Positions 8,590-21,067 of a stretch of DNA of 64,000 bases are shown here, in pieces; within the stretch, counting starts at the first letter, position 1; every line of letters begins with the position of its first letter. A program made the position numbers and the translations under genes. The DNA comes from Heterodera schachtii (Eukaryota; Nematoda; Chromadorea; Rhabditida; Heteroderidae), in contig SIJG01000165.1 of NCBI GenBank assembly GCA_023374025.1, positions 62,001 through 126,000 on the forward strand, written 5' to 3'. Below the pieces are notes generated by a model, which worked only from the letters and a program-made list of their open reading frames with translations, was not told the origin of the DNA and ran no database searches.

Positions 8590-11444
8590 AAATTTTAGGC
8601 AATTTTGAAATAATAATCAAATATTGAATTTCAAGCATCTTTCATTTTTAAAAATAATTTGTATTGGGAAACAGAATTTTTTAAAAATCCGGTACAGATA
8701 AAATGTTCATTTTTAATCAGAATTAATCTATTGTATTTTGCATGTCAAGAATTATATCAAAAATGAATTTATAAAACTTTGAGAATTGTTTTTACTACGG
8801 AAACAATTTAAAATATAATGAAACTATACAATGAATTTTCATTTTAATTATGCCCATAACAACTGTTCGTGCTTTTTTAATTAATTTTCTTTAAATTTTA
8901 GGCAATTTTGAAATAATAATCAAATATTGAATTTCAAGCATCTTTCATTTTTAAAAATAATTTGTATTGGGAAACAGAATTTTTTAAAAATCCGGTACAG
9001 ATAAAATGTTCATTTTTAATCAGAATTAATCTATTGTATTTTGCATGTCAAGAATTATATCAAAAATGAATTTATAAAACTTTGAGAATTGTTTTTACTA
9101 CGGAAACAATTTAGAATATAATGAAACTATACAATGAATTTTCATTTTAATTATGCCCATAACAACTGTTCGTGCTTTTTTAATTAATTTTCTTTAAATT
9201 TTAGGCAATTTTGAAATAATAATCAAATATTGAATTTCAAGCATCTTTCATTTTTAAAAATAATTTGTATTGGGAAACAGAATTTTTTAAAAATCCGGTA
9301 CAGATAAAATGTTCATTTTTAATCAGAATTAATCTATTGTATTTTGCATGTCAAGAATTATATCAAAAATGAATTTATAAAACTTTGAGAATTGTTTTTA
9401 CTACGGAAACAATTTAAAATATAATGAAACTATACAATGAATTTTCATTTTAATTATGCCCATAACAACTGTTCGTGCTTTTTTAATTAATTTTCTTTAA
9501 ATTTTAGGCAATTTTGAAATAATAATCAAATATTGAATTTCAAGCATCTTTCATTTTTAAAAATAATTTGTATTGGGAAACAGAATTTTTTAAAAATCCG
9601 GTACAGATAAAATGTTCATTTTTAATCAGAATTAATCTATTGTATTTTGCATGTCAAGAATTATATCAAAAATGAATTTATAAAACTTTGAGAATTGTTT
9701 TTACTAAGGAAACAATTTAAAATATAATGAAACTATACAATGAATTTTCATTTTAATTATGCCCATAACAACTGTTCGTGCTTTTTTAATTAATTTTCTT
9801 TAAATTTTAGGCAATTTTGAAATAATAATCAAATATTGAATTTCAAGCATCTTTCATTTTTAAAAATAATTTGTATTGGGAAACAGAATTTTTTAAAAAT
9901 CCGGTACAGATAAAATGTTCATTTTTAATCAGAATTAATCTATTGTATTTTGCATGTCAAGAATTATATCAAAAATGAATTTATAAAACTTTGAGAATTG
10001 TTTTTACTACGGAAACAATTTAAAATATAATGAAACTATACAATGAATTTTCATTTTAATTATGCCCATAACAACTGTTCGTGCTTTTTTAATTAATTTT
10101 CTTTAAATTTTAGGCAATTTTGAAATAATAATCAAATATTGAATTTCAAGCATCTTTCATTTTTAAAAATAATTTGTATTGGGAAACAGAATTTTTTAAA
10201 AATCCGGTACAGATAAAATGTTCATTTTTAATCAGAATTAATCTATTGTATTTTGCATGTCAAGAATTATATCAAAAATGAATTTATAAAACTTTGAGAA
10301 TTGTTTTTACTACGGAAACAATTAAAATATAATGAAACTATACAATGAATTTTCATTTTAATTATGCCCATAACAACTGTTCATGCTTTTTTAATTAATT
10401 TTCTTTAAGTTTTATGCAATTTTGAAATAATAATCAAATATTGAATTTCAAGCATCTTTCATTTTTAAAAATAATTTGTATTGGGAAACAGAATTTTTTA
10501 AAAATCCGGTACAGACAAAATGTTCATTTTTAATCAGAATTAATCTATTGTATTTTGCATGTCAAGAATTATATCAAAAATGAATTTATAAAACTTTGAG
10601 AATTGTTTTTACTACGGAAACAATTAAAATATAATGAAACTATACAATGAATTTTCATTTTAATTATGCCCATAACAACTGTTCATGCTTTTTTAATTAA
10701 TTTTCTTTAAGTTTTATGCAATTTTGAAATAATAATCAAATATTGAATTTCAAGCATCTTTCATTTTTAAAAATAATTTGTATTGGGAAACAGAATTTTT
10801 TAAAAATCCGGTACAGATAAAATCTTCATTTTTAATCAGAATTAATCTATTGTATTTTGCATGTCAAGAATTATATCAAAAATGAATTTATAAAACTTTG
10901 AGAATTGTTTTTACTACGGAAACAATTTAAAATATAATGAAACTATACAATGAATTTTCATTTTAATTATGCCCATAACAACTGTTCGTGCTTTTTTAAT
11001 TAATTTTCTTTAAATTTTAGGCAATTTTGAAATAATAATCAAATATTGAATTTCAAGCATCTTTCATTTTTAAAAATAATTTGTATTGGGAAACAGAATT
11101 TTTTAAAAATCCGGTACAGATAAAATGTTCATTTTTAATCAGAATTAATCTATTGTATTTTGCATGTCAAGAATTATATCAAAAATGAATTTATAAAACT
11201 TTGAGAATTGTTTTTACTACGGAAACAATTAAAATATAATGAAACTATACAATGAATTTTCATTTTAATTATGCCCATAACAACTGTTCATGCTTTTTTA
11301 ATTAATTTTCTTTAAGTTCTATGCAATTTTGAAATAATAATAAGATATTGAATTTCAAGCATCTTTCATTTTTAAAAATAATTTGTATTGGGAAACAAAA
11401 TTTTTTAAAAATCCGGTACAGATAAAATGTTCATTTTTAATCAG
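8590..11444. repeat. 302/303-bp satellite array, about 9.4 copies
   Basis: Direct head-to-tail copies, taking AATTTTAGGCAATTTTG as unit start: 8591, 8894, 9197, 9500, 9803, 10106, 10408, 10710, 11013 and 11315. The last copy is cut after about 130 bp. Units are nearly identical. Two variants exist: a 303-bp form (AATTTTAGGC, GTTCGTGC, CAATTTAAAA) and a 302-bp form that ends with GTTCATGC and is followed by AGTTTTATGC. The 302-bp form is confined to the second half of the array. No stable open frame. High identity implies recent amplification or homogenisation. Confidence 0.95.
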
Positions 11445-12090
11445 TAGGGCTGCTAATTTTATGTAAATACATATTTTTTTCATGGATTCTCCATGCTATA
11501 ATTAGTAGGAAAAACACTTTCTTTTTTGTGTTTGCGAACAAAAGGTGGGACTTTTATTTACATTTTTTACATATTTAAGGGTTTTTCTACATATTACATA
11601 TGTACATATTTTTATACATATTTTGGACTTTTTCGCATTTTTTTGTACATATTTTGCAATTTTTGAGGATTTTTTAAGAAAAATTTTTGATGCCCGAAAA
11701 AAAATTGCAATTTTTTCGTACACATTTTCATTTTTTTTTCATATTTTGAGAATTTATAGAAATTTTTTGTGAAAAATAAAAAAAAATTTTTTGAAAATGT
11801 ATCCCTAAAAATCGATTTTTTTTTTTTTTTAAATGAGATACCAAAAATTAATATTTAATGTGCTAAAATGTGATTCTAAGCCTATTTTGGTCATTTTTAT
11901 GGCATTTTGTGCCTGTTTCACTTTTTACGAAGAATTTTTACCCAAAAAATTACCATTTAAAAAATTTTATTTACATATTTTAGTACATATTTGGGGCTTT
12001 TTGTACATATTTCATACATATTTTAGCATTTTTTATACATATTTTATTTACATAATTCGCAAATTTTGTTACATAAAATTAGCAGCCCTA
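11445..12090. mobile_element. 646-bp TIR element with TACATATTT subterminal arrays
   Basis: The ends are perfect inverted repeats of at least 22 bp starting TAGGGCTGCTAATTTTATG. Inside both ends are clusters of TACATATTT and close variants (about a dozen in total, mainly 11465-11660 and 11970-12055). No transposase. The TAGGG start and subterminal motif arrays are typical of hAT-type non-autonomous elements. Flanking octamers TTAATCAG and GTAATTAC agree at only 5 of 8 positions, so a target duplication is not proven. It sits exactly at the broken end of the satellite array. Open frames across it on both strands are low-complexity F/Y/I-rich and not credible genes. Confidence 0.7.
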
Positions 12091-13413
12091 GTAATTACGT
12101 TCCATTACATTGCATTACACGTAATATTACAAGGAAAATTCTATTCTTTCCTAAAAAGTTTTTTTATTAATTATTTTATCATGAGGACATATTGAATAAA
12201 TTTAAATTTTGATTTAAGAAAATTATATTTAATCGCACAATGTTTATTATAAAAAGATATATTATAATTTTTACGAAATAAAGTTAAACATTTTCTAAAT
12301 AAGTTTCAATTTATTTCAAGCTACTTGTGACATATACTTTGCAAGAAATACCAATTAACATTTAAATAGCTACCAAAGCCTTGTGGTTCGAATTAAAGAA
12401 TTTTAAAACAAAAAATATTTAAAAATTCTTATATATTTTTTGCTTTTTAAAAGTTCCTTTGAATTGCAGGCTTCAGACGATAAATATTTGCCATGTTAAA
12501 AAATACCAGTTCATAAACCTAAAGATTTTTGTTAAGTAAAAATATTTAAAATTAATTCGATCTATTAAGACGATTTAAATTTGAAACTAAATTGAAAATT
12601 TTAAAAGGTTTTAACGAAATTTTGTTTTCGAAAAAAATATATTCACGAACACAATCGAGAAGGAAATGCTTCTGACAGCGAACATGAGTCTTGATTTTAA
12701 AAACTAAATTAATCAAAAATTAAACATTATTATTAGATTGAACAAAATACAATGTTGAAATATTCATTTTATTTATTTAATTCAAATTTACAAAGTGGTT
12801 TTTTCGGGCATAACAAATTGTCATTCAAATTTTTAAACGAGAAGAATATTAATTCCGTTAGAACCTTATGGATTTCTATGAATAAAAAATTGAATGACTT
12901 ATAATAAAGTTTTTTTAAAACACATTAATACAAATTGTAAATAATTTTATAATTTCGTGGAAAATTTCATTTTTTCGTATATTACCGCATTTGTATTAAA
13001 ATATATTTAATAAATAATAATGGTTAACAAATAAATAAAATTTAATGAATAATTTTAGACAATTTAATTAAACGGAAAAATCATTTAAAATTTGAACATT
13101 ACATTAATTATACATTTGTTTAAAATTGCCAGATAATTAAATTAATGACTTTCAAAATTTCAGCTCAAAAACAATAAACAAATATAACTTTTTTATTTTG
13201 GTCATGTCTAAAACAATATATGCTATACTTAAATAGCAGCAGGTTCCTTTGACTGAATTTTTTCATATGGGGTAAATCTAAAAAATTAAATATATATATA
13301 TTATCACCAAAACCAAAAATATGTACGTAGACGAACCATCACCTTATTGAGATAAAGATATTAGCAAAATAATTAGTAAAAATAAGTTTTTATTTTCATA
13401 GCTCGTTAAATAT
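12091..13413. other. AT-rich sequence; TTAC-rich patch at its start
   Basis: 12091-12135 is a TTAC/GTAAT-rich patch (GTAATTACGTTCCATTAC and following). The rest is AT-rich. A short open frame near 12645-12700 (EHNREGNASDSEHES) is protein-like but has no clear splice sites. Confidence 0.5.
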
Positions 13414-13575
13414 TAGAGACCGAGATTTACAAATCTGCCGGACCGGACCGGACTGGTATTTTCAAAAAGTACCGGATTCTGGATCCGGTCTCTCATAATC
13501 CGGTCAATCCGGTAATCCGGTCAATCCTTATTTTTCGAATTGCCGGATCCGAAACCGGATTCCGGATTGGTAAAA
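13414..13575. mobile_element. Left half of a hAT-like element (CCGGA array type)
   Basis: Starts TAGAGACCGAGATTTAC and continues with CCGGACCGGACCGG, GGATCCGG and repeated AATCCGGTCAATCCGG words, then stops at ordinary AT-rich DNA. The terminus matches the inverted terminus at 4410. No right end was found, so it is probably a truncated copy. Confidence 0.5.
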
Positions 13576-14891
13576 ATTTAAACTTCAATGTTAATTTAGG
13601 GAAAAACCCGCAAAATGTCATCAATTATATGTAAAATTCGGTGCATCAAAAATGTCGCTATAGAAAAGACAATGCGCCGAAAAAGTAAAATAAAATTTCA
13701 AGAAAAAATTTAAAAAAATTTATTTTAAACAAATGAAAAAAGCATATTTTAATTTTCTGTTTATTTTCTATTAATTTATTTTTTCCAAAAGGCCTTAACT
13801 AATTTTAATTTATTTTTATACAAAATAATGAATTTTTTATTGAATAAAATTTTATTTTATTCAACATTAAACTAAAAAAATTAAAATGAAGAAATAGGTC
13901 GTTAAATTATAAAATAAGCAAATTAAAGACAAAAATTGAAATATTAAAAGTTTTTTCGCAAAAACAATTTATATAAAAAAGTATGAAGCTGCGCTCAAGC
14001 TCTCAAATTGAACTTTGACAGGCAAGCATTTGTCAAAAATTATTATAATATATTTAAACTAAATCATCTTGTTATCAAGTGAAAAATAGTTTGGTGTAGA
14101 TATTTTGTATGCGAAACAAAACAAGTTTAATTTTGGTAAAATATTAACATGAAAAAATAATTACAATTAACAATTAAAATATAAGAATAATAAAAAGTAT
14201 TATTCCTCGCGATTCTTTGATTCTTTATATTTGCTAGAAAAATAAAAAGAACTTAATTTTTATAAGCTTAATTATAATTTTATTTGCTTTGTTTTTTTTT
14301 GCAGTGTTGTGTTATGGTAATGGTCGAAACACACATTTGAAATAATTAAAAATTATTTTATCACAAAAACCGTACTGATAAGGCCGCTCTCTTATGTTAA
14401 ATAAAATTGCTTTTTTCGCGAATTTTCTAAAAAAACATCCAATTGGCGGTTTTTACGGGTCATCCCAGTGCAGGTTATTAATTAGATAGATAATGCACTA
14501 TTAAACAATCCGTAACTAAAAAACCATATTATTCTTCACTAACAATGAATTTGAAGATCAGTTTAACCAATATTTAATCAACAAATAGAATAGTAGCATT
14601 TCATTTAGATATGTTTGTGAAATAAAATAAATAATTCTTTAATTAAAGGAAATTATAAAACTCGAAACAGGACGCTTGAAGTACGTTAATTTTTTTTAAC
14701 AATGATAATTATTATTATAATATTATAAAGAATAATTTACTTTGAATTTTCAGAAACAAAAGTAAACTAAAATAACTATACTTCAAAATAAATACTATAG
14801 TTTTAGTATTAAAATTAATTTATATACATAGGTACTGTCGGAGAAGGAAGTATTTAAAGATTATTATTAATTTTATTGATGGAAATTTTAG

Positions 14892-15019
14892 ACCCAAAAA
14901 TGAGGCTAAACCTCACATCTGCTGATAACTGCAAAAAGCTCTTTTCTGATGAGACACTAACAAATCTCGCAAATTTAGCTAAATTGAATTTTAATATTCA
15001 ATTTATAAAACTAATATGA
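14892..15019 (+). CDS. Exon-like segment, unknown protein
   Basis: Preceded by a good acceptor (GAAATTTTAG at 14882-14891). The frame encodes PKMRLNLTSADNCKKLFSDE and stays open for 41 codons. A 42-nt GTATTT...TTTTAG span just upstream (14850-14891) has nematode intron size and would join it to a short GTVGEG-coding stretch. The amino-acid mix is less biased than neighbouring random frames. No family recognised and no downstream exon established. Confidence 0.2.
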
Positions 15020-15455
15020 ATTAATAATCGTGAAAAAGCCAAGCAATAATAAACCTTACTATTAATTCCAATACATCTAAAATGAAAACAATTGTTCAAA
15101 AATATTTATCTACAAAAAAAAAGTTAAATTAGCAGATAATTAAAGCTGATCGATAATGATTCAACAAAAATTTGGTCATTTGGTGTCATGTGAATTATTT
15201 TAATATTAAAATATATAAACTAAAGTTGCTACTTAATTATATTAATTTCCGTCATTCAATAAATAAAATAAATCATGTAATATTATAGCAAGAAATATTC
15301 CAAAACTTTTAATTAATCATCTAATAACTATTTTCATTAAAAAATTATAGCAAGAAATATTCCAATTTTTTAATAAATTTATATATTTTACAATGAAAAA
15401 TAATGTAAATAAATAATTAATTTAATTTAAAATCAATACTGTAAAAAAAAATTAG

Positions 15456-15518
15456 TGTCGTCGTTCAGCTCTTGCACAACGTAGAGGATGCGGCGAATTA
15501 TCGGGGATTCCTTTAAAT
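15456..15518 (+). CDS. Exon-like segment, 21 codons
   Basis: A GC-rich 63-nt piece between an ATTAG acceptor and a GTAACT donor, open in phase 0 (CRRSALAQRRGCGELSGIPL). A next piece from 15708 after TTTTTTAAG could continue in phase (KGEFCWEHVCA, then stop). ATTCCTTTAAATG at its 3' end recurs in another GC patch near 52520, so it may be repeat-derived instead. Confidence 0.2.
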
Positions 15519-18294
15519 GTAACTTTATGATTTTAAATGAAATAACTTGAGGTATATTAATTTATCAATAAAAACAAAATAAGATAAACAGTGCAGAGAA
15601 AATTTATTTTAATCATAAATATATAATAAAATAAAATAAAATAAATTTTATTGAATATTTTAAAAAGCAAATAAAAAATATTAATACTTTTTTACAAATT
15701 TTTTAAGAAGGGAGAATTTTGTTGGGAACACGTTTGTGCTTGAAGCGCAAATAGTTCACCGCGTGAAAAAATTGATAAAACAAATGACTACTTATTATAC
15801 ATTTTAATTCATTTTATCTTAATATAATGAAAATACAATATATGAAAGAAAAAAGATTATAACAATATAAATTTATGAAAATACATAGAGAACAGCTATA
15901 CCCAAACAGACAAGCTACAGATCATGTAAATAAAATAAAAGTTTAAAAGACTAATTGAGAATTGAACCTATGACAATTATTTAAACACCAGAACAATCAC
16001 CGATATTGTCCAATTGTTTAAATTTAATACCTGAAATTCTATTTGAACGAAATTATATATAATTTATACGAATAAAAATTTTTCTAGCAATGAGATTGAC
16101 TGAATTAATTTATTTTTGAAATTAAATTCAAAAGTTGATTAGATAAAGTTTAAAATAATAAAACAGGAAAAACATAAATTTAAAATTCAAATAAACAGCA
16201 TAAATCAAATTTTAAGAAAAGAATTAAACTCTGATAAAATTAATCTATTAACAATTGACTTTTATTTTTTCATTTAAAATAAAACATAATTATACTGTCA
16301 TTGCCTAAATTTAATGAACACGAAATTGAAACAATTTTACTCAATATAAGGAACTTTTGTTATCAATTTCATTCCATATTTTTTAAATTAAATGTTAAAT
16401 TTAGAAGCAAAAATAATCAAGAACATTTTAAAATTGATTATCCTAAATAGTTTTTGTTAATTGTATTAATCAATAAATTTAAAAAAACCTGGTAACAAAA
16501 AAACGATAGAAAATATCAGAGCCAAAAACCAAAGAAATAATAATTTAATACTAATCCTTTTCAAATATATGAAGAATATCCAAAAAATATAGCTTAATTT
16601 AATAATTATAACTCCAATAGACCAAAAAATGCTGAGTCTAATGAGAGGTAACATTTTAACAAGATTAATTTCTAAAGATTAATGAATAAGATTTAAAAAT
16701 TCGAGAACTGAGAGTATTGCTCCATGATTAATAGTGACATGAACGGTAATAAATATAAATAAAAGCCGTAATCAAGTTTAATTATATTTTTAATTCGATG
16801 GAATATATAAAATAAAAAAATTAATGCCGATCATTTCGAATTAATAAAATTATGGAAAACTTTTTTGATAATTGTCTAATCGCGAAATAGCTTCTAAACA
16901 TGTTCAGCTGTTGAATGACACCAAGATTGTGGTAAAATACTAAAAGTCAAATGAATTATTCCAAATACATTAAAAGATTATGACGAAGAGTACAATGTTA
17001 AATACCTACTTAGCTATTTTATTAAATCTCACTTTTTATTTGATTTTCCTTTCTTTTTTCTTTTCTTTTCTGTTCATTTAAATAATTTTCTTTCTTAAAA
17101 TTATGAAATGATGTTCTATTCACTTTTATTGAACTAATTTACCATATATATGTAAATATAAAAATTAAACTTAAGAAAATTATCCTAAAATAAAAAAAAG
17201 CAAATCCTAAATTTAAAATTAATAATAATAATTTTTTAAATAAAATATATTTTTATTGGACCTTACGAAAATTTGTCAGCAGAAAATGTGTCAGTAAAAC
17301 AGAAGTTAAAGATACAGAATTATATAGGCTCATTCGTTTTTCAAAATAAGTATATCATTCATTTCCAGAAACGATTGAATACGTAATAAGTAAGAAAAAA
17401 AACATAAATTTAATGTCTAGCCATTACAAAACCAGCACATTGATGTGTTGGCTTAAATTTAAAATAAAAAATTTAAACTAAAAATAAATAATCAAACAGG
17501 AATTTTTCATAAAAATGTAATTAACCAGCTAATAAACGATAATTTATTTCATTAAAATAGCAATTTAGATAAAAGAAAAAAAGATTGTAGTAATGTAAAA
17601 TACATTTTTTCCATTAAACAGTTATAAAAGAACCAAAATTTGAAAAAATCGCAAAAGCAGCTCAAAAAAATTTGTTAAAATCATAAAACAAAATAATATT
17701 TGTGATTTTTGAGCCAAAAAAACTGCAAAATATAATTGAAGCATATAAAAGAAATAATTTAATATAATTATTATTATTAATGATGTAAATTACCATACAT
17801 GTATTTATAATTAAAAAAAGAAAAGCTGTTAAAAATATTGGCTAGTATTATATTTATATTAATGATATATAAAAATTTGAAATCAATATTTGAATGTAAA
17901 AAGAAAATAAGAAAATATCTCAATGAAATTAATTTTAATAATAATAATTTTGGATATAAAGATGAGCTATATGCCGAATATATTTACTGACTAAATAAAT
18001 GTTTATTAGCAACCAAATATAATTAAATTAAGAAATACACTTTTAAGCAATTTTCCAAGAATAAACAATTAAGTTTAACAGGTTAAATTGAACACTAATG
18101 GGATTGTCAGTTTGCCAATTAGAAACAAAAATAGCATTGTGAAACTAAATATTGCAACATTTTATGAGCAAAAATAATTATTTTTTTGTTTCTAAAGTCA
18201 ATGCCACGTTTTGAATCTGCTAAAAAGCATGGTTTTTAACTCAATATAGACAGATATTAATAAATTTAATATATGCAATTAAACGATGAAATAA

Positions 18295-18441
18295 TATGTG
18301 CAAAAGACAAACAAAAGAACTGCGGTCAACCTTGACTGCATAAAAAATGAGGAGTGTACGGATATAATTTATATAAATGCTTATCATTTATTCTGCCATA
18401 TAAACTCAAATTTTGGGAGGCTTTCGGTAATAAATCCATAG
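18295..18441 (+). CDS. Open segment of 48 codons, unknown
   Basis: Open from after a TAA to TAG at 18439, containing NLDCIKNEECTDIIYINAYH. It has four cysteines and a mixed composition; a GTAATA donor-like site lies near its end. No ATG start and no convincing acceptor. An exon or chance. Confidence 0.15.
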   Translation, partial: YVQKTNKRTAVNLDCIKNEECTDIIYINAYHLFCHINSNFGRLSVINP

Positions 18442-19921
18442 TTCGCCATTTTTGCTTTTTTTAGTCTATGCTACTGCCATTTTAAACACAAGAAATATGA
18501 AAAGAGAGAAATAGGGAAATTTTTTTAGATATTTTGTTCGCTTCTGAAAATTTTCGCTGACAGCAGAATGCGATTATTACCAAAAAACCTTGAGATATAT
18601 TTTTTTTTTGCAATTTTGACGCTCGAATTTGATAAAATTTGGCATTTTTAAGGTTTAAACCAATTTTAGTAGTTTGGTGATTTTCTAAGATTGCCCATTT
18701 TTTTTAGCTTTTTAGTCAATATTTGGTATTTTTTTGTCTATGTAATTTAAAATCAACGAATTATTGTTAAATTTATAGACGTGATGATGTACGATGTTAA
18801 AGTGTACATTGGGTGAGCAAAAAAATTAATAGATTTTGTTTGAAATAAGTTAAATTTCGTTTAATCTAGGCCATTGTCTTCGCAGTAGCAGAAGAAGAAG
18901 AAGCGGTTTTAAATAACAAAATGAAAATAATTAAAAGTGTAAATTAATTTTCAAACGTTCAAATTTGTTGCGCTAAAAGCAGGTAAATTTACAGTGGGCC
19001 CAAAGTTATACACAATAGCATGAATATTTCTAGAACTTAAGGTTGTCTACGCGAAATAATTCATAATTTTATTAGCAACGAAATAGTTTGTTAATTGTTA
19101 ATGAAAAATTTAGGACGTTTTTTGAAAAAGATCGATTTATTTTTATTATTTTTTGCACTTATTGTAGTCAATTTAAAAATAGGAACAATGCAAAAACCAA
19201 AAAAGTCACAATAATCTCCGTCATTTGTCGTCCGCTTTCATTTTGGCAACATCCGTGACGTGAGCAGATTGAACGGCCAAAACGGAATATTTTTAATTCA
19301 AATTAACTCACCTCCCCACAAAAACCCTCAAAAAATTGGAGACGCAAATTCAATAAAATCGCTTACCCAAGGCAATTGATGTCTGCGTCCAAAAAAAACA
19401 TAACTTTGTTCAAATTGTCCGCCAACTTTTCGTCTTCCGAATGAACCATTTGTCCAATTGAACATCGCTTCAACAAATAATCAGCATAAGTGTCATTTTC
19501 TCGTTTTTTTCTCCAATGTCATCTTTTCTTGTGTTTGTTCATTCACCAATTCAAATGGCTCAATTGGCGTTCGTGGCACATAAACAGTAAACTGAATTTT
19601 GTAGCTGACAGCAGTTTTGGCACGGAGAAATGCCTAAACAGGAAGATTTAAATGAATTTTTAAAATATTTCTCTGATTTTAATGAAAACATATGAAATAA
19701 TATGATGACCTCCTTGAAATTGTTGATCCTGTTTTGAATTCGTGATGTGAAATAAATAATGCAACTCAATCGCTTCGGCTTCCCGGAGGGGTACTGATCC
19801 AATGCTAAAAAGAAGAAAAGAACCAAGAACACAACCCACTGAAACATGCACATTACTAAGGGTATGAAGCAAAAAGTTGCCAAAAGTATATTTAATTCTA
19901 ACTGAACAAAAAGCCAATCAT

Positions 19922-20059
19922 TAGGGGTGTAAAAAAGTCTCGGTCTCGAGTCTCGAAAACCGAGACCGAGACTTAAAAACCCGAGACTCGAGATCGAGAC
20001 AAAAAAACCGAGACTTTTCTGGAGTCGAGACTCGAGACCGAGACTCTCGAACATCACTA
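19922..20059. mobile_element. 138-bp hAT-like MITE (GAGTCTCG array type)
   Basis: The left end starts TAGGGGTGTAAAAAAGTCTC; the right end, on the minus strand, starts TAGTGATGTTCGAGAGTCTC. The two then agree through GGTCTCGAGTCTCG. The interior is almost entirely GAGACC/GAGACTCGAG palindromic words. It lies inside the decayed F-box-like gene. Flanking octamers do not match, so no TSD is claimed. Confidence 0.6.
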
Positions 20060-20066
20060 ATCTGAA

Positions 20067-20084
20067 GGTGCCAATAGGCGCCGC
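20067..20084 (+). repeat. GC hairpin motif, variant copy
   Basis: GGTGCCAATAGGCGCC can fold with a GGTGCC/GGCGCC stem and an AATA loop. It is a variant of the motif at 31914-31939 and lies just outside the 19922-20059 element. Confidence 0.4.
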
Positions 20085-20797
20085 GTTGCATGAAATTTTG
20101 GAAGTTTTTTATTGCAATGGGAACCGAGAAAGGCAAATCAACAGTTTATTAGAATTATTAAAATTTTTGTAGAGACCCAACGCATACCGCTTGATAATTA
20201 TTAATATCAACATAAATTTTATCGAAACTAAATATTAATTTAAAAAAAATTTAACGTAATATGATTAAGTAGTATAGAATTTTAGCATTCTCTCATTTTT
20301 GCGTTATCCACTACAAAAATTTTATCACTAAAATAGATTTTACATTTACTTAAATCATAAATTTAATGTTGCTATTAAAAAAATATCAACGTTAATATTG
20401 GTGTTTTAAAAAACATATTTTTAAAAGAAAAAATTTTAATTTATCATTCTCTAAATTGAAGCATTGGTCAATAAAATTTTGAACTTACTCAATTTCAAGA
20501 AGTTCAAAGCGGATTTGTTTGTGCAGCGGAAGCTGCGGAATGAAAATTGCACAAATTTTTCTATTTTGCTTTTTGTTCCCATATTGTGAATTGCGATTGG
20601 TCTCCAAATTTTCAATTCGTTTTTGCCATTGAAATGCGTGTCCACTAAAACATCGAAATGTGGCGAAATCAGTGCAAATTTTAGACCGAGTTGAGCATGG
20701 TCAAAATAAAAGAAAATGTCCATCCAAACATCGCTGCAAATCCAACTGAAATTGACAAAAAAATAACCTTGGAAATAAAAAATTCGCAATTTGATTT

Positions 20798-21067
20798 GGT
20801 AATAGTACCGATGGTAGTAGCCCCCTTTTTCGAAAAACAAAATTTTGAAAATTTTTTTCGAGTGAATATTTATTAAGGGTTTTAAGGGTCGGAGAATCCG
20901 AATCTGACAGTAATTTTGACCTATGTCGAACCCCGAACCCGGATTCGAGCAAAAAGTCGAAAGATTCGAATTCTCCGACCCTTAAAACCCCTAATATAAT
21001 CTTTTCCGAAAAAAAAATCAAAAATTTTGTTTTTCGAAAAAGGGGGGCTACCATCGGTACTATTACC
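20798..21067. mobile_element. 270-bp foldback element with a nested 120-bp TIR unit
   Basis: Outer arms begin GGTAATAGTACCGATGG and are inverted over about 70 bp each (left from 20798, right to 21067). Flanks TTTGATTT and TTTAATTT agree at 7 of 8 positions, suggesting an 8-bp duplication. In the loop, 20874-20993 is itself an inverted repeat whose ends read TAAGGGTTTTAAGGGTCGG and TAGGGGTTTTAAGGGTCGG, with GAATCCG/CGAATC words. The whole folds into a near-continuous hairpin. It sits just upstream (5') of the remaining F-box-like exon on the minus strand. Long frames here, on both strands, are hairpin by-products. Confidence 0.65.

Larger units (their letters stand above)
13576..19362. other. 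AT-rich tract with scattered weak exon-like islands
   Basis: No gene model that I can close. Protein-like open pieces on the plus strand occur at about 14892-15019, 15456-15518, 15708-15740, 16870-16935 (SNREIASKHVQLLNDTKIV, then a GTAAAA donor) and 18295-18441, some next to good splice sites. At this base composition 30-40-codon open frames arise often by chance, so they may be nothing; the better ones are listed separately. Confidence 0.4.
19363..20745 (-). pseudogene. Decayed nematode F-box-like family gene
   Basis: N-terminal exon 20745-20489: acceptor TCAATTTCAG, donor GTAAGT, encoding ICSDVWMDIFFYFDHAQLGL and ALISPHFDVLVDTHFNG. This matches, from memory, the conserved start of a large F-box-like family in cyst and root-knot nematodes. 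A 38-nt intron (20488-20451) follows, then a short frame with a stop. C-terminal exons: 19804-19710 (SGKPKRLSC) and, after a 76-nt intron, 19633-19363 (EPFELVNEQTQEKMTLEKK, later YLLKRCSIG), also as in that family. The middle ~200 residues expected are missing, and a TIR element lies there. In the last exon a one-base shift in an A7 run (19504-19510) separates the two matching blocks; it may be real or a homopolymer error. Such proteins are presumed SCF-type adaptors; this copy cannot make a full one. Confidence 0.65.

Noticed and set aside
8590..11444. Regular repeats considered as a CRISPR array
   Set aside because: Unit is 302/303 bp with no short-repeat/unique-spacer pattern, and the DNA is eukaryotic.
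11502..12195. Frames of 73-120 codons on both strands
   Set aside because: F/Y/I/K-rich translations of TACATATTT arrays and T runs inside a TIR element.
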